Origin: Buchnera aphidicola (Pemphigus populi)
GTDB lineage: Bacteria; Pseudomonadota; Gammaproteobacteria; Enterobacterales; Enterobacteriaceae
Length of the DNA: 64,000 nt
Assembly (NCBI RefSeq): GCF_964058935.1
Contig: NZ_OZ060372.1
Coordinates: 546,922 to 610,921 of the forward strand
Direction: 5' to 3'
Of this stretch, positions 50,623 to 62,000 are shown one piece after another. Numbering within the stretch: position 1 is the first letter of the stretch; each line of letters begins with the position of its first letter. Below the pieces are notes generated by a model. The model was not told the DNA's origin, did no database searches, and worked only from the letters and a program-made list of their open reading frames with translations. The translations under genes were made by a program, and so were the position numbers.

Positions 50623-51113
50623 AAAAATCCACTTTTAAAAAAAGTTAAGTTAATATTTTATATTAAATAAAAATATTTTTATATTACTATAATTTTATAA
50701 ATATTTTTATATTTAATATATATATTAATAATAATATATAAATTATTAAAAATATTTATTTTATATATAATATAAATATATAAAAATTTAATAATAAAAT
50801 ATTTATATATACCATTATATTTTTAGTATTTATTATATCATTTTATTTATCAGTTTAAATTTATATTATTAATTCTTGTTATTAATAGAATATTTTTCTA
50901 TATTTTTTTGCTATTATTAAATTTTAAATATCAATTTTGATACGTAACATTTGAATGTTTATATTTAAAAAAGCAAATATTCATTATTTTTTAACATCAA
51001 TATATTTTTATTTATTATTTTAAATATTTTTTCATTATAAATAAGATAATAAAATTATAGATACCCAATTAAAAATTAATATTAAGAAATATTATTATTA
51101 TTAACATTTTTAT
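50623..51113. other. 491-bp spacer splitting leuA from leuBCD
   Basis: Almost pure A/T with no frame and no strong hairpin; a weak 8-bp stem with one G-T pair occurs near 50960. In E. coli leuA and leuB are adjacent. The gap must either be transcribed through or hold a separate leuB promoter. Confidence 0.6.
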
Positions 51114-52661
51114 TTATTTTTTTAGGTTTTTTAATATTATATTTACTTTTTTTGATTTCCATATATTATTTAATATATGAATCATGGCGTGAATCAATGA
51201 TGTGATAATATCTTTATTATAACCAATACCATAAAATTGACGGTTTTTATATTCAACTGTAATTTTTACTGCATCTAAGGTATTAATTGATTTCTTTAAA
51301 GCAATAAATTTAATTTTTTTAAAATTCATGGAAAAATTAGTTATTTTTTTAAAAGTTTTATATATTGCATCAATAAATCCATCTTGAGTTTCCATGGTTT
51401 CAGTTTTTATTTTATTTCCACAATATAGTTTTATACTAGCTGAAGAGATACCATTGGATTTAGATTTGATATTGAATTTTTCTAAACGAAAATATTCTGT
51501 ATTTTGTTCTTTTTCATCCATAAAAGCCAATACTTCTAAATCATAATCAAAAACTTGTCCTGTTTTATCAGCTAGTTTTAAGAAAGCATTGTATAATTTA
51601 TCTATGTTGTATAATTTTTCTCCATAACCCATTTCTTTCATATGATATTTAAGAGCAGCACGACCGGATCGTGATGTTAAGTTCAATTTATTATTTTTTA
51701 AGCCTATGCTTTCAGGTGTTATAATTTCATAATTCTTTCTATTTTTTAAAACACCATCTTGATGGATTCCAGATGAATGAGAAAAGGCATTAGCTCCTAC
51801 TATAGCTTTATTTTCGGGAATGATAGTATTACAAATTTGACTAATTATTTGACTAGTTTTATATATTTTTTCATAATGAATATTAGTATTTAGATTTAAA
51901 CTATTTTTTTTTAGTTTAATTGCTAGAATAATTTCTTCTAATGCTGTATTACCTGCTCGTTCACCCATTCCATTTATTGTTCCTTCTATTTGACGAGCAC
52001 CCGCTTGTATTGCTGTTATTGAATTAGCAACTGCCATACCTAAATCATTATGACAATGTACAGATACAATTACTTTATCTATATTCGGTACTTTATTATA
52101 CAAAGATCTAATAATTTGACCAAATTCATTAGGTATTGTATAACCAACAGTATCTGGGATATTAATTGTTGTTGCTCCTGCTTTGATAACATTTTCGACA
52201 ATATAACACAATTGATTTATAGGAGTTCTTCCTGCATCTTCACAAGAAAATTCAATATCATTGGTATAACGTTTTGCTAGTTTAATAGAAGATGTAGCCA
52301 TATCAATTATTTCTGAAAAACTTTTATTTAATTTAGATTGTATATGTAATGGCGAAGTTCCTAAGAAAATATGGATACGAAAATTTTTTGCAAAATGCAT
52401 GGCTTCAGCAGCAATTTCAATATCTTTTTTAACACACCTAGCCAAACTACATATTTTACTATTTTTTAATGTTTTAGAAATTATTTCTACAGATTGAAAA
52501 TCACCCGGAGATGAAATAGGAAAACCTGCTTCAATAATATCAATTCCCATTTCTTCTAAAATTAAAGCAATTTTTAATTTTTCTTCTACATTAAGACTAA
52601 CCTGAAGTGCTTGTTCACCATCACGTAAAGTTGTATCAAAAATAATAATTTGTTCAGTCAT
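51114..52661 (-). CDS. leuA: 2-isopropylmalate synthase
   Basis: First committed step of leucine synthesis, joining acetyl-CoA and 2-ketoisovalerate; normally inhibited by leucine. 515 residues (E. coli 523). The catalytic TIM barrel has [21 protein letters not shown] and metal His pair SVHCHNDLG, with NGMGERAGN. The C-terminal regulatory domain is present to full length, so feedback control may persist. AGGA lies about 10 bp before ATG. No leuL-type leader peptide is seen upstream. Confidence 0.97.
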   Translation of the reverse strand: MTEQIIIFDTTLRDGEQALQVSLNVEEKLKIALILEEMGIDIIEAGFPISSPGDFQSVEIISKTLKNSKICSLARCVKKDIEIAAEAMHFAKNFRIHIFLGTSPLHIQSKLNKSFSEIIDMATSSIKLAKRYTNDIEFSCEDAGRTPINQLCYIVENVIKAGATTINIPDTVGYTIPNEFGQIIRSLYNKVPNIDKVIVSVHCHNDLGMAVANSITAIQAGARQIEGTINGMGERAGNTALEEIILAIKLKKNSLNLNTNIHYEKIYKTSQIISQICNTIIPENKAIVGANAFSHSSGIHQDGVLKNRKNYEIITPESIGLKNNKLNLTSRSGRAALKYHMKEMGYGEKLYNIDKLYNAFLKLADKTGQVFDYDLEVLAFMDEKEQNTEYFRLEKFNIKSKSNGISSASIKLYCGNKIKTETMETQDGFIDAIYKTFKKITNFSMNFKKIKFIALKKSINTLDAVKITVEYKNRQFYGIGYNKDIITSLIHAMIHILNNIWKSKKVNIILKNLKK

Positions 52662-53127
52662 TATTAAATTATCCTATTAGTTTTAATTCCAATTAAATAT
52701 TAATATATTATTTAATTTTATTAAAAATTTTTTTAAAAAACTATTTTTTAAAAATTTCTATATTAATTAATATATATATGAGAATAATTTTAATTAATAG
52801 AGTTATTTAATATAGAAATAAATATTTTTATATTAAACTTATAAAAAATATTTGTAATAATAAATATTATTTTTTATTTTTTCATGCAATTTTTAAAATA
52901 AAATTTTATTAATACTATTAAATAGATTTAAATTATTTTTTAAAAAATATTTTTTTAATTATTAATATTAAATTTTTTTAATTAATTTTTAATCTTTTAT
53001 TATTAATTTTCTATACTTATTCTAAGTATAAATATATCTTTTAGTATTAAAAAATGATAAGCATAATTAAATTAAAATTTAATATTTTATATAATGAAAT
53101 AAATAATTGCAAAAATGTATAAAATAA
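52662..53127. other. Spacer between rep and leuA
   Basis: 466 bp of A/T-rich DNA holding the presumed leuA promoter. No leucine-rich leader peptide, attenuator stem or plasmid replication gene remnant can be read. It marks one edge of the chromosomal leu insertion. Confidence 0.5.
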
Positions 53128-55140
53128 TTACATTTTATTTTTTAAAATTTTCTTTAAAGCAATAATTTTCGAATAAGGATTACTTATTTTACAATTATAA
53201 AAATTATTTTTATTCCTTTTTTCCCATAATATATCTTTTTCAGGTAACTCGAATAAAAATCGACTAGGTTGAGGATATAATACTGTTCCATATTGATATC
53301 TTTTTTCACAGTAACTAAAAAATAGTTCTTTTTTAGCTCTAGTAATACCTACATAAGCCAAACGACGTTCTTCTTCTACATTATCGTTTATAGTACTATG
53401 ATGTGGCAAAATACCTTCTTCCATACCAATAATAAAAACAAATGGAAATTCTAATCCTTTAGAACCATGCAATGTCATTAATTTTATTTTATCTATATGA
53501 GTATCATTATCTTTATTATCAATAATATCACGAAGTGCAAATTTTTCGATAACTTTAGATAAATCAAGTGGTTTCTCAATTTTATTACCTATTAACATTT
53601 GTTTGATCCACTTTATTAAAGTATCTACATTTTTAATTTTACAATTAATAATTTTTAAATCTGTTGAACTGTTCTTCAGCCATTCTTTATATTTTATATC
53701 AATAATAATTTTATCTAAAATAAAAAATGAGTCCTTTTCGATCATATTTATTAAATCTTTTATCCAAATGGTGAAATTTTGTAAATTTTTTAAAGTATTT
53801 TTTGTTAAAAATTTCTTTATTTCAACATCAAAACTAGAATTAAAAAGGCTTTTATTTTTTTGTTTTGCAAATAGACTTAATTTTTTAATTGTAATTAAAC
53901 CAATTTTACGTGGAGGGGTATTGATTATTCTTAAAAAAGTAATGTCATCATCTGGATTAATAATAAAACGTAAATATGCTATTAAGTTTTTAATTTCCGG
54001 ACGTGATAAAAAAGAATTATCAGAAGATATATGATATGGTACTTTATTTTGAATTAATATTTTTTCTAAAATTCTGGATTGATAATTACTACGATACAAG
54101 ATTGCATAATCTTTATATCCTGTATGATTTGAAAGACGATGGAAAACAATTTTTTTAATTACTTTTTTAGCTTCTTCTTCTTCATTTTCTGTAATTAAAA
54201 TTTTTATTTTTGAACCGTTTTCTAGTTCAGAAAATAAGTTTTTTTTTAAAATATGAGGGTTATTAGAAATTAATATATTTGCTGCTTTTAAAATTCTTTT
54301 AGATGAACGATAATTATGTTCCATTTTTATTATTTGTAAAGTAGGAAAATCTTCTTTTAAACATAAGATATTTTGTGGTCTAGCTCCTCTCCAGGAATAA
54401 ATTGATTGATCATCATCACCAACTAAAGTAAAATTAGAATTATGATTATTTAATAATTTAATTAGTTCATATTGAATTTCATTTGTATCTTGATATTCAT
54501 CAACTAAAAGATAACGTATTTTTTTTTGCCAACGCAATCTAACGGATTTATTTTTTTTTAGTAATAATGTTGGTAAAAAAATTAAATCATCAAAATCTAG
54601 TATATTACAAGATTTTAAATAATTTTCATATTTTTTATAACATTCAGCAAATGTTTTTTCTAAATTAGATTTAGCTATTTTTAAAACTTGTTTTGAATCT
54701 AATAATTTGTTTTTACAATTAGAAATAAATAGAAAAAGTTTTTTTAATAAAAATTTATCATTTTTTAGTTTTTTTACACTAATTTCTTTCAATATGATCA
54801 TTTGATCATACTCATCGAATAATGAAAAATTAGATTTTATTCCTAATATGTTTAATTCAGATCTAATTATTTTCATACCTAACGCATGAAATGTAGAAAT
54901 AATTATTTTATTTAATTCTTTTGTGGAAATATATTTTGAAATACGATGTTTCATTTCTTGTGCTGCTTTATTAGTAAATGTAACAGCAGCAATATCATTT
55001 GTTTTATATCCACATTTATCAATTAGATAAATTATTTTATTAATAATTACTTTAGTTTTTCCAGATCCTGCGCCAGCTAATATTAAACACGGACCTTGAG
55101 TAAATCTTATAGCTTGATTTTGACTAAAATTAAGAGACAT
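53128..55140 (-). CDS. rep: ATP-dependent DNA helicase Rep
   Basis: 3'-5' SF1A helicase that clears protein blocks in front of the replisome and partners DnaB (also in this window). 670 residues (E. coli 673). Motif I AGAGSGKTK, motif Ia TFTNKAAQEM, motif II LLVDEYQDTN, motif III VGDDDQSIYSWRGA, motif IV NYRSS, motif V LMTLHGSKGLEFPFVF, motif VI RRLAYVGITRAK. The C-terminal DnaB-contact tail is Lys-rich. It lies between ilvC and leuA. Confidence 0.97.
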   Translation of the reverse strand: MSLNFSQNQAIRFTQGPCLILAGAGSGKTKVIINKIIYLIDKCGYKTNDIAAVTFTNKAAQEMKHRISKYISTKELNKIIISTFHALGMKIIRSELNILGIKSNFSLFDEYDQMIILKEISVKKLKNDKFLLKKLFLFISNCKNKLLDSKQVLKIAKSNLEKTFAECYKKYENYLKSCNILDFDDLIFLPTLLLKKNKSVRLRWQKKIRYLLVDEYQDTNEIQYELIKLLNNHNSNFTLVGDDDQSIYSWRGARPQNILCLKEDFPTLQIIKMEHNYRSSKRILKAANILISNNPHILKKNLFSELENGSKIKILITENEEEEAKKVIKKIVFHRLSNHTGYKDYAILYRSNYQSRILEKILIQNKVPYHISSDNSFLSRPEIKNLIAYLRFIINPDDDITFLRIINTPPRKIGLITIKKLSLFAKQKNKSLFNSSFDVEIKKFLTKNTLKNLQNFTIWIKDLINMIEKDSFFILDKIIIDIKYKEWLKNSSTDLKIINCKIKNVDTLIKWIKQMLIGNKIEKPLDLSKVIEKFALRDIIDNKDNDTHIDKIKLMTLHGSKGLEFPFVFIIGMEEGILPHHSTINDNVEEERRLAYVGITRAKKELFFSYCEKRYQYGTVLYPQPSRFLFELPEKDILWEKRNKNNFYNCKISNPYSKIIALKKILKNKM

Positions 55141-55181
55141 AGAAATATTCTATATTTATTATTTTGTTAAAAAATTAAATG

Positions 55182-55214
55182 TAATATTAAATGTATTATA
55201 TACATTTAATATTA
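55182..55214 (-). terminator. Terminator after ilvC
   Basis: Perfect 14-bp stem (TAATATTAAATGTA and its complement), loop TTATA, 60 bp past the ilvC stop and 41 bp before the rep start. T-rich sequence follows on the minus strand. It could reduce read-through from ilvC into rep. Confidence 0.5.
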
Positions 55215-55274
55215 TCAACATATAAATTTGATGCTTTTATAATGTTATGATATTAAAAATCATATTTAATTGAC

Positions 55275-56750
55275 TTATTTTTCAACAGTAATATTTTTCA
55301 TATCTTTCATATAATTTCGTAATTTTTTACCTATCTTTTCGATGGGATGATTTTTTATAGATTCATTGATATTATATAAATAAGAATTATTGATTTGGTT
55401 AAATACATTATTTTTTTTTAAATCTTTGTCTTGCAATATTTTCAAAAAATCTTGCAATAAAGGTATAGCTGATTGTGAAAAGAGATAATTTCCATATTCT
55501 GCTGTATCTGATATCACTTTATTCATTTCATATAATTTTTTTCGGGCTATGGTATTAGCAATCAATGGTAATTCATGTAATGATTCATAGTATGCTGATT
55601 CTGCAATCATGCCTGATTCCAACATTATTTCAAATGAAAGTTCAATACCTGCTTTAATGATAGCAATCATAAAAATGCCATTTTCAAAATATTCTTGTTC
55701 ATGAATATTTTTTTCATATACGGATGTATTTTCAAAATCTGTATTTTTAGTTTTATTTCTCCAATATAAGAGTTTTTGATCATTTTTCTTCCAATCTTGC
55801 ATCATTTCAGAAGAGAATTTCCCCGAAAGAATATTATCCATATGTGCTCTGAATAATGGCAATAGTATTTTTTTTAACCTAATAGATAGTTCATAAGCTT
55901 TAATTTTATCTGCACTTGATAATCTATCTAACATTAATGTGATACCTCCATGTTTTAAAGATTCAGTAATTACTTCCCATCCATTTTGAATTATTTTCCC
56001 TGCATAACTTGAATCGTATCCTTGAAAAACTAATTTTTCATAATATGAAATTGAAGCAGATTGTAGTAATCCGCATAAAATAGTTTGCTCGCCCATTAAG
56101 TCAGATTTCACTTCTGCTATAAAGGAAGAATGCAATACCCCTGCACGATGGCTACCTATTGCTACAGCCCAAGATTTTGCAATTTCTATACCTATATGAT
56201 TGGGATCGTTCTCAGAATGTACAGCGATTAATGCTGGTACACCGAAACCACGTTGATATTCTTCTCTTACTTCGGTTCCTGGACATTTTGGAGCAACCAT
56301 AATCACTGTAATATCTTTTCTAATTTTTTCTCCCATTTCAACAATATTAAAACCATGAGAATATCCTAATATTGCTCCTTTTTTTACTAAGCATTCTAAT
56401 GATTTAATTACTAAATTATGTTGTTTATCAGGAGTTAAATTAATAATTAAATCTGCTGATGGAATTAGTTGTTCATAAGTCCCAATTTGAAAATTATTTT
56501 TTTTAGCTCTATGCCACGAATGATTTTTTTCTAAAATAGATTTTTTTTGTAGTACATATGATATATTTAACCCAGAATCACGCATATTCAAGCCTTGATT
56601 AAGACCTTGTGCACCACATCCGATGATAACAATTTTTTTATTTTCTAATAATTTAATACCATCAGAAAATTCTGCTCTTTTCATGAATCTACATTTTTTT
56701 AAATGTATTAATTTTTTACGGAAACTTAATGTATTAAAATAATTTATCAT
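55275..56750 (-). CDS. ilvC: Ketol-acid reductoisomerase, class II
   Basis: NADPH-dependent isomerisation and reduction in isoleucine and valine synthesis. 491 residues, the same as E. coli, i.e. the long (class II) form with duplicated C-terminal domain. N-terminal NADPH motif [10 protein letters not shown], then [13 protein letters not shown], metal-binding [11 protein letters not shown], and [17 protein letters not shown]. It follows ilvD by 202 bp; ilvY and ilvA, between them in E. coli, are absent. Confidence 0.98.
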   Translation of the reverse strand: MINYFNTLSFRKKLIHLKKCRFMKRAEFSDGIKLLENKKIVIIGCGAQGLNQGLNMRDSGLNISYVLQKKSILEKNHSWHRAKKNNFQIGTYEQLIPSADLIINLTPDKQHNLVIKSLECLVKKGAILGYSHGFNIVEMGEKIRKDITVIMVAPKCPGTEVREEYQRGFGVPALIAVHSENDPNHIGIEIAKSWAVAIGSHRAGVLHSSFIAEVKSDLMGEQTILCGLLQSASISYYEKLVFQGYDSSYAGKIIQNGWEVITESLKHGGITLMLDRLSSADKIKAYELSIRLKKILLPLFRAHMDNILSGKFSSEMMQDWKKNDQKLLYWRNKTKNTDFENTSVYEKNIHEQEYFENGIFMIAIIKAGIELSFEIMLESGMIAESAYYESLHELPLIANTIARKKLYEMNKVISDTAEYGNYLFSQSAIPLLQDFLKILQDKDLKKNNVFNQINNSYLYNINESIKNHPIEKIGKKLRNYMKDMKNITVEK

Positions 56751-56930
56751 AGTGTTTCAATTCCGATTTAAATTTCAGCATAATTAACATTATTGTATAT
56801 TAATTTTAAAATAAAATGAATGAATTAATATTTTTTAAAAAATAAACTAATTAAATTAAAAATTATATTGTACTTGAAAAATATTATAAAGTGATCTTTT
56901 TTATTTATGCGTTTATCAAATAAATATATA

Positions 56931-56954
56931 AAATATTAATTTTTATTAATATTT
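56931..56954 (-). terminator. A/T hairpin at the ilvD stop
   Basis: AAATATTAAT, loop TTTT, ATTAATATTT, overlapping the last bases of ilvD. All-A/T stem, so weak; position after the gene is the only support. Confidence 0.3.
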
Positions 56955-58803
56955 AGATAAGTAGTTTTTCATTGTTACGAACAGCTCCTTTATCTGCGCT
57001 CGTAGCAAAATAGGCATATGTACGTAATGCAGAAGAGATTAAACGAATTCTAGAATGTGGAGTGTATGCATATTGACCTCGTAGTTCTTCTTGCTCAATG
57101 CGAAGATTTAATTCTTCTTTTTTAATATGTAATTGAATATTTCGATTTGGGATATTTATAGATATTAGATCACCATTTTTGATTAATGCTATTAAACCCC
57201 GATTAGCTGCTTCTGGTGAAATATGACCTATGGATAATCCTGAAGTTCCACCAGAAAATCTTCCATCAGTGATTAAAGCACAGGATTGATCTAAATTAAC
57301 AGATTTTAAGTATGTAGTTGGATAAAGCATTTCTTGCATACCCGGACCACCTTTAGGTCCTTCATATCTAATGACTATAATATCTCCTGCATTTATTTTG
57401 TTATTTAAAATAGCTTGAACCGTTTCTTCTTGACTTTCATATACTTTTGCATAACCTTGAAATATAAGATTATTTTTGCTTACTCCTGCAGTTTTTACAA
57501 CACAACCATGTTTAGCTATATTACCATATAAAACCGCTAATCCACCATCTTTACTGTAAGCATATTGGTAAGCTCTTATACATCCTGTTTTACGATCTTT
57601 ATCGACATTACTCCATCTGGAATTTTGTGAGAATGGTATTGTTGTTTTGATTCCCATAGGTGCAGCCTGAAACATTTTAATAATTTTTTTGTCTTGAGTT
57701 GATATTAGATCATATTTTTTCAATGTTTCTTTTAAAGTAAGATTTAATATATTTTTTGTATCTGTGTATATTAGATTTGCACGATTTAATTCACTTAAAA
57801 TACCCATTACACCTCCAGCTCTATGTAAATCTTCCATGTGGTATAAAGATGTACTAGGTGCTATCTTACAGAGATGAGGAGTTTTTCTAGAAAGATTATC
57901 AATATCTTTAATGCCAAAATTGATATTACCTTCTTGAGCTGCTGCTAATAAATGTAATATTGTATTAGTTGATCCTCCCATAGCGATATCTAATGTCATG
58001 GCATTATAAAAAGATTTTTTATTAGCAATCTTGCGAGGTAATGCGCTTTCATCATCTAATTTATAATATCGTTCAGTTAACTCAACTATTAATTTACCTG
58101 CTTCAAGAAATAATTTTTTACGATCGGCATGTGTGGCTAATAATGTGCCATTTCCTGGAAGAGCTAATCCCATTGCTTCTGTTAAACAATTCATAGAATT
58201 TGCAGTAAATAAACCAGAACAAGAACCACATGTAGGACAAGCAGAATTTTCTATTTTTTTTATTGTTTTTTTAGAAGTTTTAGGATTGGCGCTATAAAGC
58301 ATTGCATCTACTAAATCTAATTTTATATATTTTTTATTAATAGTAGTTTTTCCAGATTCCATAGGTCCACCTGATACAAATATAGATGGAATATTTAATC
58401 TCATGGTAGCCATTAACATACCCGGTGTAATTTTATCGCAATTAGAAATACATATCATAGCATCTGCACAATGAGCATTAATCATATATTCTACAGAATC
58501 TGCTATCAATTCTCGCGAAGGGAGTGAGTACAACATTCCGGAATGTCCCATTGCAATTCCATCATCTATAGCAATAGTATTAAATTCTTTTGCTACCCCT
58601 CCAGCTATTTGAATCTCCTTTGCTACTAACTTACCTAATTCACGAAGATGTATGTGTCCAGGAACGAATTCTGTAAATGAATTTACAATTGCGATAATGG
58701 GTTTATTAAAATCTTCATCTGTCATTCCTGTTGCTTTCCATAAAGCTCTTGCACCAGCCATGTTACGTCCATGAGTTGTTATATTAGAACGGTATTTTGG
58801 CAT
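56953..58803 (-). CDS. ilvD: Dihydroxy-acid dehydratase
   Basis: Fe-S dehydratase giving the 2-keto acids of isoleucine and valine; 2-ketoisovalerate also feeds leuA. 616 residues, the same as E. coli. Cluster Cys lie in [11 protein letters not shown] and in [19 protein letters not shown]; also [15 protein letters not shown]. The final transaminase step is commonly done by the host in aphids. First gene of the minus-strand block that runs to the tRNA-Pro gene. Confidence 0.98.
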   Translation of the reverse strand: MPKYRSNITTHGRNMAGARALWKATGMTDEDFNKPIIAIVNSFTEFVPGHIHLRELGKLVAKEIQIAGGVAKEFNTIAIDDGIAMGHSGMLYSLPSRELIADSVEYMINAHCADAMICISNCDKITPGMLMATMRLNIPSIFVSGGPMESGKTTINKKYIKLDLVDAMLYSANPKTSKKTIKKIENSACPTCGSCSGLFTANSMNCLTEAMGLALPGNGTLLATHADRKKLFLEAGKLIVELTERYYKLDDESALPRKIANKKSFYNAMTLDIAMGGSTNTILHLLAAAQEGNINFGIKDIDNLSRKTPHLCKIAPSTSLYHMEDLHRAGGVMGILSELNRANLIYTDTKNILNLTLKETLKKYDLISTQDKKIIKMFQAAPMGIKTTIPFSQNSRWSNVDKDRKTGCIRAYQYAYSKDGGLAVLYGNIAKHGCVVKTAGVSKNNLIFQGYAKVYESQEETVQAILNNKINAGDIIVIRYEGPKGGPGMQEMLYPTTYLKSVNLDQSCALITDGRFSGGTSGLSIGHISPEAANRGLIALIKNGDLISINIPNRNIQLHIKKEELNLRIEQEELRGQYAYTPHSRIRLISSALRTYAYFATSADKGAVRNNEKLLI

Positions 58804-59095
58804 AATTGAATTTCTCTGTATTGAAACAATATATTAAAATTTTATGTTAAATTTAAGTTAATATATTAATATTAATTAATATGTTTTCATAATCATATTT
58901 GTTTAATTTTTAAAATTTTTAGCGAAATAAAAAAATTATAGATATATAAAAATATTTGAAGAAGAATTAGTTTTTTTTAAAAATTAGAAAATATAAGGAT
59001 ATAGTAAAAAATTACTATTTTTAGACAATTTTTATTTTTTATTTTTAATAAAATATATTTAGGATAGGATATAAAATTGATTATACTTTTTATTT
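58804..59095. other. Spacer upstream of ilvD
   Basis: About 290 bp of A/T-rich DNA between the ilvD start and the 3' end of tRNA-Trp on the same strand. It must hold the ilvD promoter unless tRNA-Trp transcripts read through. No attenuator-like leader is seen. Confidence 0.4.
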
Positions 59096-59169
59096 CAGGG
59101 GTGGAGGGATTTGAACCCCCAACAGTCGGTTTTGGAGACCGATGCTCTACCAAATTGAACTACACCCCT
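59096..59169 (-). tRNA. trpT: tRNA-Trp (anticodon CCA)
   Basis: Acceptor AGGGGTG (from 59169) pairs with CACCCCT, discriminator G at 59096. The anticodon CCA is at 59135-59133 in the loop CTCCAAA, and the T arm is GGGGGTTCAAATCCCTC. Very close to E. coli trpT, with one extra base in the D loop. Upstream of ilvD on the same strand. Confidence 0.95.
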
Positions 59170-59593
59170 ATTATTAATTTTATGTAATTATTTAAAATAT
59201 TTTATCATTAAAAAAAATTAAAGTCTATCAATATTAATTGAATAATACCTTTAATAAATTAAATTTATATTTAGTTATAAAGATAATTTAATTGAAAGAT
59301 AAATTTCAATTTTTTTAATGAAATTTTCATATTGACTGTAATAAATGAAACTGTCAAAATTAAAATTATAAATTAAGATAATTATATTTAAAATACAGAT
59401 TTAGTTAATTATCAATTATTAAAAATTTTTCATATTTTTATTAATTGTATTTTATTCACATAAATAATTTCTATTAAATAAAAATATTTTTAAAAGAAAA
59501 AACATTAATTACTTTTATTTATATGAAAAATTTTGCAATTTAACTTTTAATTATTAAATTAAAATATATTCACTATAAAGTGTACAAAAATCA
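59170..59593. other. Spacer between divergent tRNA-Trp and iscS
   Basis: 424 bp of A/T-rich DNA. In E. coli iscR precedes iscS; no helix-turn-helix protein or IscR Cys motif can be read, so the operon's own regulator is lost. The iscS promoter should be here but is not clear. Confidence 0.5.
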
Positions 59594-60808
59594 ATGAAAT
59601 CTCCAATTTATTTAGATTATGCAGCAACTACACCGGTTGAGAATAATGTTGCAAAAAAAATGATGGAATATCTAACATTAGATGGAATATTTGGCAATTC
59701 TGCATCTCGTTCGCACCAATTCGGTTGGAAAGCAGAAGAAGCCATTGACATTGCTAGAAATAATATAGCTAATTTAATTAATGCTGATGTTCGTGAGATT
59801 ATTTTTACTTCTGGTGCCACAGAATCAAATAATTTAGCAATTAAAGGAAGTAGTCTTTTTTATAAAAAAAATGGTAATCACATTATTACGGTTAAAACTG
59901 AACATAAGTCTGTTATAGATACATGCAGAAATCTTGAAGATCAGGGATATTGTATTACTTATCTGAATCCTATGAAAAATGGTTTGATAAATTTTAAAGA
60001 TTTCGAAAATGCAATTAGTAAAAAAACAATTCTTGTTTCTGTCATGCATGTAAATAACGAAATTGGTATTATACAAGATATAAGTAGAATATCTAAAATT
60101 TGTAAATTACATAAAATATTATTTCATGTTGATGCGACTCAAAGTGTTGGTAAAATACCTGTTGATGTTAAAGAATTAGGTCCTGATTTAATGTCATTTT
60201 CAGCTCATAAATTATATGGCCCGAAAGGTATTGGAGGTTTATATGTATCTCGTAGACCTCGTATTCGTTTATTAGCGCAAATTCATGGAGGTGGGCATGA
60301 ACGAGGTATGAGATCAGGAACTTTACCTGTCCATCAAATTGTAGGGATGGGGGAAGCTTGCAGTATAGCAATAAAGAATATATTAATTAATTATCAACAC
60401 ATAATTAAAATCAGAAATCTATTCTGGAATGGTATTAAAAATATAGAAGAAGTATATTTGAATTCTGATCTTCAACATGGGTCACCTTATATTTTAAATG
60501 TTAGTTTTAATTATGTTGAAGGTGAATCTTTAATAATGGCATTAAAAGACTTAGCTGTTTCTTCTGGATCAGCTTGTACGTCTGCTAGTTTAGAAGCTTC
60601 TTATGTACTAAAAGCTTTAGGATTAAAAGATGAGTTAGCCCATAGTTCTATTCGTTTTTCATTCAGTCATTTTACAACAATTGAAGAAATAGATTATGCG
60701 ATTCTATTGGTGCATCAAGCGATTAAAAAATTACGTAAATTATCTCCATTGTGGGAAATGTTTAAATCTGGAGTTGATTTAGATTCCGTAGAGTGGAAAA
60801 TTAATTAA
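59594..60808 (+). CDS. iscS: Cysteine desulfurase IscS
   Basis: PLP enzyme that takes sulfur from cysteine for Fe-S clusters and thio-modified tRNA. 404 residues, the same as E. coli. [27 protein letters not shown] Lys in [22 protein letters not shown], and the active-site Cys loop [13 protein letters not shown]-terminal [14 protein letters not shown], which binds IscU, is kept. iscU follows 34 bp later. Confidence 0.98.
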   Translation: MKSPIYLDYAATTPVENNVAKKMMEYLTLDGIFGNSASRSHQFGWKAEEAIDIARNNIANLINADVREIIFTSGATESNNLAIKGSSLFYKKNGNHIITVKTEHKSVIDTCRNLEDQGYCITYLNPMKNGLINFKDFENAISKKTILVSVMHVNNEIGIIQDISRISKICKLHKILFHVDATQSVGKIPVDVKELGPDLMSFSAHKLYGPKGIGGLYVSRRPRIRLLAQIHGGGHERGMRSGTLPVHQIVGMGEACSIAIKNILINYQHIIKIRNLFWNGIKNIEEVYLNSDLQHGSPYILNVSFNYVEGESLIMALKDLAVSSGSACTSASLEASYVLKALGLKDELAHSSIRFSFSHFTTIEEIDYAILLVHQAIKKLRKLSPLWEMFKSGVDLDSVEWKIN

Positions 60809-60842
60809 TTTAAATATTAATAATTTATTAAAGGAAACAAAT

Positions 60843-61220
60843 ATGACTTATAGTAAAAAAGTAATAGATCATTACGAAAATCCTCGTAATGTGGGTTCTT
60901 TTGCTATTTCAGATTCTAGTATAGGAGTGGGTTTAGTTGGAGCGCCTGCATGTGGGGATGTAATGAAATTGCAAATAAAGGTAGATAATGGAATAATTCA
61001 AGACGCATGTTTTAAAACATATGGTTGTGGATCAGCCATCGCTGCCAGTTCTTTAATGACAGAATGGGTAAAGGGTAAATCATTAAAAGAAGCTGAAAAT
61101 ATTAAGAATACTAAGATAGCTGAAGAATTAGAATTACCACCTGTAAAAATACATTGTTCTATTTTAGCAGAAGATGCAATTAAAGCAGCTATTGCTGATT
61201 ATAATAATAAAAAAAAATAA
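60843..61220 (+). CDS. iscU: Fe-S scaffold IscU
   Basis: Scaffold on which [2Fe-2S] clusters are built. 125 residues (E. coli 128). Ligands C37 (APACGD, with D39), C62 (YGCGS) and C105 are present. The LPPVK motif at 98-102, the contact for the HscA chaperone, is fully conserved even though no hscA is found in this cluster. An additional Cys is seen at 56 (E. coli Arg). AAGGA lies 7 bp before ATG. iscA, which should follow, is missing. Confidence 0.98.
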   Translation: MTYSKKVIDHYENPRNVGSFAISDSSIGVGLVGAPACGDVMKLQIKVDNGIIQDACFKTYGCGSAIAASSLMTEWVKGKSLKEAENIKNTKIAEELELPPVKIHCSILAEDAIKAAIADYNNKKK

Positions 61221-61234
61221 TTTATTAAATTTAA

Positions 61235-61261
61235 GTGCTGGGAAATAGGTAAGCTCAGCAC
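61235..61261 (+). other. G+C-rich stem-loop between iscU and hscB
   Basis: GTGCTG pairs with CAGCAC, extended by G-T and G-C, closing an 11-nt loop that contains AGGTAAG. It lies 14 bp after the iscU stop in the 156-bp gap where iscA has been lost. It could protect the iscSU part of the mRNA or limit read-through; no T-run follows. Confidence 0.4.
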
Positions 61262-61376
61262 AATATGATTGTAAAATATATTGAATGATATAAATAAACC
61301 TTATATCTTTACATTCTTAAAATGTATATAAAATTATCCTAAAATATGTGAAATACTGAAAAATATTGAGTGGTAT

Positions 61377-61880
61377 ATGAATTATTTTGAATTATTTAAT
61401 TTACCTGAAAAATTTAATATTGAAATAGTAGAATTATCTAAAAAATTTCATCAATTACAACGTAAATTTCATCCTGATTTATTTAATACTCAGTCTGAGT
61501 TGATAAGAATAAAAGCTTTGAATAATTCTACTATAGTTAATCAAGGTTATAGGATTTTAAGAGATTATTTAACTCGTGCAGAACATCTTTTATTTTTAAA
61601 TGGACTAAATATTTCTGATAGAAAGAATATTGTATATGAAAAAAATTTTTTAATTGAACAATTAAGTTTTTATGAAGAAATAGATATATTAAAAAAATCA
61701 TCTTTTAATAAAAAAAATTATAATAGTTTATTAATACGTATTAATCAAATTAAAAAGAAATATGAATATGAGATGGAAAAGGAATTAGAAATAAAATCTT
61801 GGAGAAAATCAGCTGTTATAGTTAACAAATTGTTTTTTTTTAGAAATTTAAAAAATGTTTTAGAAGAATTAAAACAATGA
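61377..61880 (+). CDS. hscB: J-domain co-chaperone HscB
   Basis: Delivers IscU to its Hsp70 partner HscA. 167 residues (E. coli 171). The J domain (1-75) starts YFELFNLP and has the essential HPD at 32-34, followed by Leu rather than Lys. The C-terminal three-helix domain that binds IscU is present but Lys/Asn-rich. hscA should follow directly; instead only 120 bp separate hscB from fdx. The co-chaperone is therefore kept without its partner in this place. Confidence 0.93.
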   Translation: MNYFELFNLPEKFNIEIVELSKKFHQLQRKFHPDLFNTQSELIRIKALNNSTIVNQGYRILRDYLTRAEHLLFLNGLNISDRKNIVYEKNFLIEQLSFYEEIDILKKSSFNKKNYNSLLIRINQIKKKYEYEMEKELEIKSWRKSAVIVNKLFFFRNLKNVLEELKQ

Positions 61881-62000
61881 TATTTATTTTTTTAAATAAA
61901 TTTTTTGTCAAGTGTAAGGAATATAGTAATAATTTTAATTAAAAATTAATATTTTAATTTTATAAGAATTAAATATTAATATTTTTTATAAGGTTCAATA

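Noticed and set aside
53603-54034. 143-codon plus-strand frame inside rep
   Set aside because: Antisense reading of a Lys/Asn-rich gene gives Phe/Ile/Leu-rich pseudo-membrane proteins; rep is intact.
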